This document shows, piece by piece, positions 25,717-33,182 of a stretch of 64,000 bases of DNA. Location of the stretch: positions 1 through 64,000 of the forward strand of contig CAZLUP010000016.1 of NCBI GenBank assembly GCA_964562685.1, read 5' to 3'. Position 1 is the stretch's first letter. Each line of letters begins with the position of its first letter. This DNA comes from Stanieria sp964562685 (GTDB lineage Bacteria > Cyanobacteriota > Cyanobacteriia > Cyanobacteriales > Xenococcaceae). The notes beneath the pieces were generated by a model. That model did not search any database. It was not told where the DNA came from and saw only the letters and a program-made list of their open reading frames with translations. The position numbers were made by a program, and so were the translations under genes.

Positions 25717-26475
25717 CTATTCCTCATGTCCTTCTTCACCGTGTCCCTCTAGAGCTTCGTGTATATAAGCTCCAGCTAAGGTAGCAAAGATCAGAGCCTG
25801 AATTGCACTAGTAAATAATCCCAATGCCATCACTGGTAACGGCACAAATAAGGGAACTAACAGCACAAATACAGCTACTACTAATTCGTCAGCAACGATA
25901 TTACCAAAAAGACGGAAACTGAGGGATAGAGGTTTAGTAAAATCTTCTAAAATCGCGATCGGTAACAAAACCGGAGTCGGCTCGATATACCTCTTAAAGT
26001 ATCCTAAACCTTTTTTGCTCAAACCTGCGTAAAAATAGGCCAGAGAAGTGAGCAATGCTAGGGCAACTGTAGTATTGATGTCGTTGGTTGGAGCAGCAAT
26101 TTCCCCTGAAGGTAATTTAAGTAACTTCCAAGGAATGAGTGCGCCTCCCCAATTGGAGACAAAAATAAACAGAAATAAAGTGCCAATAAAGGGCACCCAA
26201 GGACGATATTCTTTTTCGCCTAGCTGGTTTTTCGCTAAATCTCGAATAAATTCCAGGGCATATTCCATAAAATTTTGAATGCCACTGGGAACTCTTTGAA
26301 TGTTTCGAGTTGCTGCTAGAGAAGCAATGATTAAAACACCCATGACAAGCCAGGAGGCAAGAAAAACCTGCCCGTGAACTGTATAGTTACCGATTTTCCA
26401 GAGGAAATGTTCGCCAACTTCCAATTCTGCTAGGGTAAATAAATTTGGGTAAGTCAAACTATTGAGAATTTCCAT
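25717..26475 (-). CDS. atpB: ATP synthase a subunit
   Basis: 252 residues, the membrane stator through which protons pass to the c ring. The essential Arg is in SLSFRLFGNIVADE. Five to six membrane helices; C-terminus ALIFATLAGAYIHEALEGHGEEGHEE is typical of cyanobacterial and plastid subunit a (plastid atpI). Follows atp1 by 58 bases and precedes atpE in the standard order. Confidence 0.97.
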   Translation of the reverse strand: MEILNSLTYPNLFTLAELEVGEHFLWKIGNYTVHGQVFLASWLVMGVLIIASLAATRNIQRVPSGIQNFMEYALEFIRDLAKNQLGEKEYRPWVPFIGTLFLFIFVSNWGGALIPWKLLKLPSGEIAAPTNDINTTVALALLTSLAYFYAGLSKKGLGYFKRYIEPTPVLLPIAILEDFTKPLSLSFRLFGNIVADELVVAVFVLLVPLFVPLPVMALGLFTSAIQALIFATLAGAYIHEALEGHGEEGHEE

Positions 26476-26533
26476 TGCCTAGATTGCTTGAAAAATCAAC
26501 ACAACCAATCTGATTGAATTTCTTGAACTTGCT

Positions 26534-26986
26534 TTAATCATCTTGTCGTACTTCTACTGTGTTAGCCGTGACTAACACCGTTTGTAGAGTATAAATGAGG
26601 ATGGCAGCTTTATAGGTAAGAAATCCTAAAAAGACTGGGAGAATGTGTAATTGTTGCCACTGACTTGCAACAATAATTAGGCCAGCAAAGATTGCTAATC
26701 CTTTGCCTCCGAGACGCTGTTGTTGTTGACCTAGGCGTTCAACATCCCTTGCTAATAATGTTAAATAGACCACTCCTACTAACGCACCTAAAAGATAATT
26801 AAGGGCAGTATTTAAGGAATAGAAATACCAGACAGGCAGAAAGATAATTGCCATTAGCGCTAGAGTTACCAACAACAACGTTTTTTGTAGCTGGTAATAC
26901 TCTTGCATCGAATTCTCTTGAGGAGAATCCGTTTGAGTCAGTTCGTTTGCTTGTCTTGGCATTGGTTCTAGTGGTTGATTAGACAA
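26534..26986 (-). CDS. atp1: ATP synthase accessory protein Atp1 (subunit I)
   Basis: 150 residues with four hydrophobic segments (about 32-52, 60-80, 95-112, 115-135) and a polar N-terminus. Its position directly before atpB and its Atp1/UncI-like layout identify it as the operon leader, thought to help assemble the c ring or supply Mg2+. The cyanobacterial form is poorly conserved in sequence, so the call rests mostly on context. First gene of the operon; the promoter should lie in 26987-27217. Confidence 0.88.
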   Translation of the reverse strand: MSNQPLEPMPRQANELTQTDSPQENSMQEYYQLQKTLLLVTLALMAIIFLPVWYFYSLNTALNYLLGALVGVVYLTLLARDVERLGQQQQRLGGKGLAIFAGLIIVASQWQQLHILPVFLGFLTYKAAILIYTLQTVLVTANTVEVRQDD

Positions 26987-27217
26987 AGGTTACGTACTCG
27001 GTTACTGACCCATAGTTTACTAACTGAGACTAAACTTTAACTTAATTTGGAGGTGAACTTCGTTAGAAATAACAATTTCACCTAAAAACTAGGCAGCAGT
27101 TTAAGTTGCTGCAAGTTTAGCTCAGACCATTTGCAATCATATCATGGGATAGTGGTAATTATTAAATTTTTCTGAATGAAAAATAAGCGGAGATTAAGGG
27201 AGAATTTTATGGTTAAG

Positions 27218-28438
27218 CTAGGATTTTTCTGGGATTTTTTCTTGAGGAGAAAGAATAATTAATTGCCTTGCCCAAAGCGATCGCACTAAGCTTAAATCTA
27301 CCGAACAATCAGTTATTAATTGTCTTACATTAGCATGTTGTCGCTCGCAAGCAGTCATAAATTGGTATTCGGCTTCAGATAAGTTTACCATTTGATAATC
27401 ATAATCAAAGAAATTGCGACTTGGCCAACCCTGCATACAAGGATGAAGTTCAGCAATAGCCGATAATAAAACTTCATCATCAATCCAATCTATTTTAGGT
27501 AAAGGTCGACGGGCTAAGAAAAATTCGTAATGAGTTAAACTGGGGTCAAGCAGTTCAATGAGTCGATACATTTGCCGATCGCTTAAAGTTTGACTTCTTT
27601 CCAAAAGTTCTGGAGAATTGCCGATTAGTCTGGAAAGTTGCCAATAATTTGGATTAGAAAAACCAACAAACTCTAAACCAGAAGCATCAATTAACTCAAA
27701 TAAAGTTTCAATATTGTAATCAATTTCTTGAGGATGAACGTACATATCGGCAAAAGCTTCATCCCGATGATTTTCTAATGCCCATCTTTCTTTTTCTTGC
27801 TTGAGGATGCGGTTATTTTCTGGTAGAGAAGCAAAAATTTGTCTACCAACTTGAACTCCATCGCGATAATCACCACGTTTATCTCCTTGCAGAAGAGCGA
27901 TCGCTTTTTGCATCAAAGCAATTTCCCAGCGTCCTAATTCAGCATAGACAAAAATATGAAGTAGTCCACCTGGTGCTAATTTGGCAGCTAGGGCTTGAAT
28001 ACCTTTGATCGGATCGGGTAGATGATGCAGTACTCCCACACAATTAATAAAATCAAATTCCCCAGGTAACTGGGTTACTTCTTCCAACTTGAGATGGTGA
28101 AATTCAACTGATTTGGCATGATTAGCAATTGCACCCGAACGATGACAACGTTCTTGTGCTACTTCCAAAGCTTTCTCACTCAAATCAATTGCTACTATGT
28201 CTGCTTCAGGATTGAGATGAATGAGATAGTCTGTACCAGAACCTGTACCACAACCAGCATCGAGAATGCGAATATTTTGACGAGATGGTTTTTTACCTGT
28301 GCAGAAATTATAAGCTGCCGTCCAACTCCATCGCCAATTGTATCCAGGCGGTAATTGATCTGATAAAGGATCGGGTGGAAAAGGATAGGTATTGTATAAA
28401 TTAGCTACTGCGTTATTAACTGCTTGTAGATCGGACAT
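27218..28438 (-). CDS. class I SAM-dependent methyltransferase
   Basis: 406 residues. SAM-binding motif I RILDAGCGTGSGTDYL (about 57-72), acidic motif II VAIDLSEKAL, then FDFINCVGVLHHLPDP (motif IV) and GGLLHIFVYAE. The N-terminal YNTYPFPPDPLSDQLPPGYNW is characteristic of a cyanobacterial methyltransferase subfamily. The C-terminal third (about 290-400) has no recognised domain and may bind the substrate, which is unknown. Stands alone, 230 bases after the start of the ATP synthase operon. Confidence 0.85.
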   Translation of the reverse strand: MSDLQAVNNAVANLYNTYPFPPDPLSDQLPPGYNWRWSWTAAYNFCTGKKPSRQNIRILDAGCGTGSGTDYLIHLNPEADIVAIDLSEKALEVAQERCHRSGAIANHAKSVEFHHLKLEEVTQLPGEFDFINCVGVLHHLPDPIKGIQALAAKLAPGGLLHIFVYAELGRWEIALMQKAIALLQGDKRGDYRDGVQVGRQIFASLPENNRILKQEKERWALENHRDEAFADMYVHPQEIDYNIETLFELIDASGLEFVGFSNPNYWQLSRLIGNSPELLERSQTLSDRQMYRLIELLDPSLTHYEFFLARRPLPKIDWIDDEVLLSAIAELHPCMQGWPSRNFFDYDYQMVNLSEAEYQFMTACERQHANVRQLITDCSVDLSLVRSLWARQLIILSPQEKIPEKS

Positions 28439-28548
28439 AAAATTTGGTTGACCAACTAAAAGTTGCTTGGAACTCTAAATTTTATCGGGCAAAAGGTCAA
28501 TTAATACATATGATTAACAAAATTCTAGGTAAATCAAACAAAAAATAA

Positions 28549-28593
28549 ATGACCTTAACTTTGCTTGTAACGAAACAATTTAGTTAAGGTCAT
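28549..28593 (-). terminator. hairpin terminator, 12-bp perfect stem
   Basis: ATGACCTTAACT / AGTTAAGGTCAT with a 21-base loop; on the minus strand it is followed by TTATTTTTTGTTTG. It probably ends the transcript of the curlin-like gene (stop at 28728). Confidence 0.65.
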
Positions 28594-28668
28594 GTAATTT
28601 GAGGTCTAGATAAATCTATTAAAACTTTTAATCGACCTCGATTCAAGTAGTAAATTCTCTAAATTGTA

Positions 28669-28690
28669 TAGGGGTAACTCCTCACCCCTA
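28669..28690. repeat. 7-bp hairpin in the 3' region of the curlin-like gene
   Basis: TAGGGGT AACTCCTC ACCCCTA, a perfect stem with an 8-base loop. No T run follows on either strand. It may protect or process the mRNA end. Confidence 0.4.
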
Positions 28691-28727
28691 ATTTTAAGAA
28701 GTTGATAGAAATTAATATAAATTTAGA

Positions 28728-29063
28728 CTAGTAAGGATAAACAGGAATATCGATATCAGTTTGGAATTGGTCAGCACTGTTGCTTACACCTTGGTTAGTC
28801 ACGTTACCATAACCTTGAGTGATACCAGTATTTTGACCAGCTTGTACAGAATTTTGAATTTGAGGGTCAATTCCGTAACCATCCAAATCTAATTGAGTTT
28901 GAGTTAAGTCGTTGGAGACTGCTTGGTTAGTGAGGTTACCTACGCCTTGAGTTAATGCTTGGTTTGAACCAGCTTGAACATTACTTTGTGCTTGTTGGGC
29001 AAAGGCAGCTACAGGAGAGAGAGTTAAAGCGAGAGTGGAGATGATTAGTGCAGTTTTTTTCAT
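28728..29063 (-). CDS. small exported protein with two curlin-like repeats
   Basis: 111 residues. Signal peptide MKKTALIISTLALTLSPVAA with cleavage after AFA. The mature part holds two repeats of about 35 residues: SNVQAGSNQALTQGVGNLTN and NSVQAGQNTGITQGYGNVTN, each followed by Q-x-V-S-N and an Asp-rich end. The spacing of Gln, Gly and Asn recalls curli repeat units (N/S-x5-Q-x-G-x2-N-x-x-x-Q) that stack as beta-strand turns, so a surface amyloid or beta-solenoid role is possible. No cysteines. Similarity to CsgA/CsgB is pattern-level only, and no csg export genes are nearby. Confidence 0.7.
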   Translation of the reverse strand: MKKTALIISTLALTLSPVAAFAQQAQSNVQAGSNQALTQGVGNLTNQAVSNDLTQTQLDLDGYGIDPQIQNSVQAGQNTGITQGYGNVTNQGVSNSADQFQTDIDIPVYPY

Positions 29064-29228
29064 TGTTCTAGACCTTTAAAGTTTGTTTAGTTTGATTTTT
29101 GCTTTCAATTATTAAGTATGTCGGTAATGATTTTTTTATGCAGGGGGAATTTCAGTTACCAGTGATCAGTTAGAAGCATTCGGGTATGATATGCTTGAGC
29201 AATTTTATTAAAAGCATCCTAACTAAAT

Positions 29229-29777
29229 ATGTCATTAGGTAATGAACCGTCAGAAATTTTAGAACAACTTCTGTTTTGTAAAGGTCGTAAATTTAATTAT
29301 GAAGTGATCAAATTACGCTTACCTAATGGAGTTGAAGGCAATTGGGAATGTATTCGTCACCCAGGAGGTGCTTTAGCGGTACCAGTTACCCGAGAAGGAA
29401 AGTTGGTTTTAGTTAGACAATATCGTTTTACTGTGCAAGGAAGATTATTGGAATTTCCTGCGGGTACAGTAGAAAGTCATGAAGATCCGGCAGAAACAAT
29501 TAAACGGGAAATTGAAGAAGAAACTGGTTATCGTGCAGGTAGTTGGAAATCTTTGGGAAAATTTTCTCTGGCACCTGGTTATTCTGATGAATACATATAT
29601 GCTTTTTTGGCGCAGGATTTAGAGAAGTTAGAAATTCCACCTCAACAAGATGAAGATGAAGATATCGAAGTAGTGTTGATGAGTCCCGAAGAATTAGAAG
29701 CAGCAATTTTAGCTGGTGAACCAATTGATGCCAAATCAATTGCTAGTTTTATGATGGCGCGTCCTTATCTAAAATAA
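29229..29777 (+). CDS. Nudix hydrolase, ADP-ribose pyrophosphatase type
   Basis: 182 residues. The Nudix box spans residues 79-101 (GTVESHEDPAETIKREIEEE, then TGY), with all catalytic glutamates, preceded by LVRQYRFTVQGRLLEFPAG, typical of the ADP-ribose/NDP-sugar pyrophosphatase group. Such enzymes recycle ADP-ribose to AMP and ribose-5-phosphate. Stands alone 106 bases before the avtA remnant. Confidence 0.9.
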   Translation: MSLGNEPSEILEQLLFCKGRKFNYEVIKLRLPNGVEGNWECIRHPGGALAVPVTREGKLVLVRQYRFTVQGRLLEFPAGTVESHEDPAETIKREIEEETGYRAGSWKSLGKFSLAPGYSDEYIYAFLAQDLEKLEIPPQQDEDEDIEVVLMSPEELEAAILAGEPIDAKSIASFMMARPYLK

Positions 29778-29883
29778 AGTCAGAAGTTTTTGAAGACATT
29801 AAGATAATACTGAATAGCAACTAGGACTCCAACAACAGTAGAATAGATTATCCAGACCTATTGTTTTCAAGAGCGATCGCATT

Positions 29884-30359
29884 ATGAATCCTGCACTTTC
29901 TCAATTCGGTACTCAGATGTCCCAACTGACTGGAGTTCGGGCAATTATGAAGGATATCATCGAAACTTTGAGAAATAGTAATGGTAGAGAGTTTATTAAT
30001 CTTAGTGCAGGTAATCCAGTTATTTTGCCAGAAGTAGAACAGTTATGGCGAGACTGTACTCAAAATTTATTGGCAAACGAGGAGAAGGGGCAATTTTTGC
30101 TTGGTTGTGGTTAAAAGATTTACCTATTAATGATTGGCAATTGTATCAAGAATTAAAAGAAGTAGGAGTAATAGTTGTTCCTGGTAGTACCTTTTTCCCT
30201 GGATTACGAGAAGATTGGCAACATAAACATGAATGTGTCAGGATTAGTTTAACTGCGACTGAATCTGAAATCATCAAAGCAATGAAACTTTTAGCTCAAG
30301 TAGTTGAAAAAGTCTATTTAACAGTTAACACTTCTCAGTTACCAGTTAATAGTTATTAG
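29884..30359 (+). pseudogene. avtA: valine-pyruvate aminotransferase remnant, large internal deletion
   Basis: The first part (29884 to about 30080) encodes an AvtA-like N-terminus, MNPALSQFGTQMSQLTGVRA and FINLSAGNPVILPEVEQLW. Without a gap, the sequence passes into the C-terminal end of the same family in the +1 frame: RGEGAIFAWLWLKDLPIND, GVIVVPGSTFFPG and ECVRISLTA. The whole pyridoxal-phosphate core, including the lysine, about 270 residues, is missing. It would make neither a functional enzyme nor one continuous frame. The last codons (SQLPVNSY) are encoded by heptamer repeat DNA. Confidence 0.88.
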
Positions 30360-30363
30360 TAAT
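30336..30363 (+). repeat. heptamer tandem repeat at the end of the avtA remnant
   Basis: CAGTTAC CAGTTAA TAGTTAT TAGTAAT, four 7-base units that run from the last codons of the remnant towards rimM. A related trio CAGTTAC CAGTGAT CAGTTAG lies near 29153-29173. Confidence 0.6.
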
Positions 30364-30372
30364 TAGCGAAAA

Positions 30373-31008
30373 ATGAACAATCAAGAATTAGGCAATGATT
30401 GGTTAGAAATTGGTACAATTGTTGCACCCCAAGGCTCAAAAGGAGAATTAAGAGTCTATCCTAGTTCTGATTTTCCTGAGAGATTTTTAGAACCAGGAAT
30501 ACGCTGGTTACAAGAGCCTGAAACAGGAAAAATTGAAGAAATAGAATTAGTCCGTGGTCGTTATTTGGCTGGAAAAAATTTATATATTATTACTATTGAT
30601 GGCGTAGAAGATCGAGATACAGCCGAAGCCTTAAAAGGATCTAAAATTTTAGTTGAACAAGATGATTTACCTGAATTAGCAGAAGATGAGTATCATGTTT
30701 CGGAATTAATTGGTCTTGAAGTATATCATCAAGAAACAAGTGAAAAAATTGGAGTAGTAACCAATCTTTTTACAGCAGGAAATGATTTATTAGAAGTTCG
30801 ACTTGAGCAACAACCAGTCCAAACAGAAAAACCTATTCGTGATCTTTCGCAAATTAGTAGAAAAACTAAACGAAAACAATTCAGACCAAAATCCAATAAA
30901 CCTGTAACAATTTTAATTCCTTTTGTGAAAGAAATTGTGCCAATTGTAGATTTAGAAACGGGAAGGATAGAAATTAATCCTCCTACTGGGTTACTCGATA
31001 TTTATTAA
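30373..31008 (+). CDS. rimM: ribosome maturation factor RimM
   Basis: 211 residues. The N-terminal domain starts WLEIGTIVAPQGSKGELRVY, the RimM signature, and the C-terminal PRC-barrel includes EYHVSELIGLEVY and ends IPFVKEIVPIVDLETGRIEI. RimM binds S19 and 16S rRNA during 30S assembly. A basic insert of about 25 residues (KPIRDLSQISRKTKRKQF region, 155-180) lengthens it relative to E. coli RimM, as in other cyanobacteria. It is not in the rpsP-trmD operon. It starts 13 bases after the avtA remnant. Confidence 0.95.
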   Translation: MNNQELGNDWLEIGTIVAPQGSKGELRVYPSSDFPERFLEPGIRWLQEPETGKIEEIELVRGRYLAGKNLYIITIDGVEDRDTAEALKGSKILVEQDDLPELAEDEYHVSELIGLEVYHQETSEKIGVVTNLFTAGNDLLEVRLEQQPVQTEKPIRDLSQISRKTKRKQFRPKSNKPVTILIPFVKEIVPIVDLETGRIEINPPTGLLDIY

Positions 31009-31056
31009 AAAAAGCGCGAACTGAATTCAGCTTCAGCGAGATTATATCAGATTCTG

Positions 31057-32658
31057 TTAAATTTTTAGATTCAAAACTTTTCTTAGCAACTCTTCATCTT
31101 CCAATTTAGCCGATAAACGACCATTTTCTAAATCTCGAATCCAACTTTGACTTTTACCAATCAAATCCGCCAGCTTTCTTTGACTATATCCCTGTTTTTT
31201 TCTAGCAAGTTGAATTTGTTCAGCATTTAATTTATGTTGAGTTTTAGCTGAAGAATTAGAAGCTAATTTGCGCTTTTTCTGAGTTGTTAATTTGGTCAGA
31301 GGTTGTGACCATCCTGGTGGTAATTCAAATTTTAAAATACGAGCTTTCATTAAAAGATTCCATTTACCTGAAGGGGCTGCATCGGTTAATCTGCGATCGC
31401 TCCTGCCATCATTCAGCCAAAATTCTAATGCTTCTTCTGCATCATCAGGAAGTTCGGCTAACTTTGCCCACAGAGGTTGAATTTCGATGGGATAGGTTAC
31501 AGGATCGAACACGGCTTTAATGCCATAGTGATTAAGAACTTCTAAATCGCTTTCAAAAGTGCGGATCAGTTTTTTTCTAATTTCTTTTTGAGTTGAAGCT
31601 TGATTGACTTTTTCTCTGCCATAGGCAACTTTCATCAGAGTTGGAATCGTAATACGTTGTTGTTGTCCGATTTTGGTTTTGAATAGTAACCACAGCATTA
31701 GACGTACTGCACCTTCATGTTGCTGCCAAATCGACATTACGGTTTTAAGTAAAAATTTTGGCAAACTGCCGTATTGATAAAAAGCTGTTTGTTCTTTGTA
31801 GGCGTGCTTATTTAAAAAATATTTTGCCCATTCACCTGGACGAATAGAAAAGGTAATCCCAACTAAATGTTTATAACCTTGGGCATCCTCTTGAAAATGA
31901 TGTTTGGTGGCAACTAAATGCCAAAGACGGCTAGGGGGTAGTGTAAAACCCTTAACTTTGCCCTGTTGAGGCCAATCAATTGCCGTGATAATTTTGCATG
32001 GTTGTTGTACTAAAGTTTTAATCAGTGTCAGTTTGGTTGATTTACTCAGATCTTTGCGTTTATCTAAACCTAAATAAGCTTCAATTTGTTTATCACTGAG
32101 CGTAAAGACTTGTTCCCAAGGTCTTTCGAGGGTAGTAGTATAAGCAGCATAAATTAAATGTAAACAAGCAGCACGAATATCAAAGGCTTCTAAAGAAGTA
32201 AAACCTGCTTTTGTATTGAGGGTTGAAGGAGAAGGAGTCTCAAAATCTTCTGTCAGCCAAAAAGCGATCGCGCCTTTACCCTGTTTAACAGGACGTTCAA
32301 AATAAAGTTTGTCTTGAGAGTCACTTTGCCAGGGCAAAATAATTCCTTTAGTTAATAGATTACAAGCTTCCCAAACTACCATTGCTGAAGCTAAAGCGTT
32401 GTTTTGCCCATTTGGGAATAAACTTGGGCTAGTGGCAAGGTGCGATTCCGCTTTATATCTACCTTTTTTCTGCGGTAAAGGTACGGGTAAATTTAATGGA
32501 CAGGAGATAATACACTTGGGTTTGTCAAGCTCTTCACAGCGATCGCAAAGACCTGGTTCAATCCAATATTCTCCCTCTTCCAATTGAATTGCCCCGGTCG
32601 GACATTCTGGTACGCAAATTCCGCATTTAGAACAACTATTAGGAATTGTATAAGCCAT
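31057..32658 (-). CDS. cnfR: CnfR/PatB-type regulator: ferredoxin domain plus HTH
   Basis: 533 residues from the ATG at 32658 (MAYTIPNSCSKCG), where the known family begins; a longer frame to 32745 is ignored. The N-terminus has two 4Fe-4S motifs, CSKCGICVPECP and CDRCEELDKPKCIISC. The middle (about 90-450) is a conserved domain of unknown fold, and residues about 480-530 form an XRE-type helix-turn-helix (GYSQRKLADLIGKSQSWIRD). CnfR activates nif genes under low oxygen in Leptolyngbya; PatB does so in Anabaena heterocysts. No nif gene occurs in this window, so the target is inferred. Convergent with rimM, 48 bases apart. Confidence 0.88.
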   Translation of the reverse strand: MAYTIPNSCSKCGICVPECPTGAIQLEEGEYWIEPGLCDRCEELDKPKCIISCPLNLPVPLPQKKGRYKAESHLATSPSLFPNGQNNALASAMVVWEACNLLTKGIILPWQSDSQDKLYFERPVKQGKGAIAFWLTEDFETPSPSTLNTKAGFTSLEAFDIRAACLHLIYAAYTTTLERPWEQVFTLSDKQIEAYLGLDKRKDLSKSTKLTLIKTLVQQPCKIITAIDWPQQGKVKGFTLPPSRLWHLVATKHHFQEDAQGYKHLVGITFSIRPGEWAKYFLNKHAYKEQTAFYQYGSLPKFLLKTVMSIWQQHEGAVRLMLWLLFKTKIGQQQRITIPTLMKVAYGREKVNQASTQKEIRKKLIRTFESDLEVLNHYGIKAVFDPVTYPIEIQPLWAKLAELPDDAEEALEFWLNDGRSDRRLTDAAPSGKWNLLMKARILKFELPPGWSQPLTKLTTQKKRKLASNSSAKTQHKLNAEQIQLARKKQGYSQRKLADLIGKSQSWIRDLENGRLSAKLEDEELLRKVLNLKI

Positions 32659-33182
32659 AGTTACAACCAATCTTTGCCTTCTATTGCAAGTTAATAAAAA
32701 TTGGATTAATCTGTTATTTTTTGATGAATTCCTACAGATCAACAAGTTAAACCATAGCTTTTTAGTTAAGCTTTTCTGACTTCACTAATTAAGCTAAAAG
32801 TATAATTTTACAAGTAATTTTTAGAAAATTATCTGTAAAAAATAAAGCTATTTATTTCTTAGTTCTTGGCTTTTATAATGACACAAAGTTTTGATTTGAT
32901 TTGTGATATTTGATCTGTTTAATTATTTTTTAAGATTAATTAGTCGAAGTGAACGCAAGCCCTTTCTATCATCGACATGGTACTGTTCACAATGCAAAAA
33001 TAGAATAGCTATTTTAATCCAGTTTTTTATAAAATTTAGCTTAAACAACTATAAATAAAACCATTAATCCTTGTTGCTTAGGAATGGATTTTTATCATTA
33101 GTATTTTAATATACATACTATTGATAAATTAGATAGATAGCATTGGTTATGGAGCAATCACGGCTTGTATTAAGTAAAACAA
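32659..33182. other. AT-rich intergenic region upstream of cnfR
   Basis: 524 bases containing the cnfR promoter at the left end. No NtcA palindrome (GTAN8TAC) was found. GTGAAC near 32949 and GTTCAC near 32985 form a loose inverted pair of doubtful meaning. No credible gene or RNA. Confidence 0.5.

Noticed and set aside
28669..28690. Possible Yfr1-like small RNA because of the ACTCCTCAC motif
   Set aside because: In Yfr1 the motif is unpaired between two stems and a T-run terminator follows; here it forms the loop of a short hairpin with no terminator.
32946..33005. Short plus-strand frame encoding VNASPFYHRHGTVHNAKIE
   Set aside because: Only 19 codons, no homologue recognised, no ribosome site; treated as chance.
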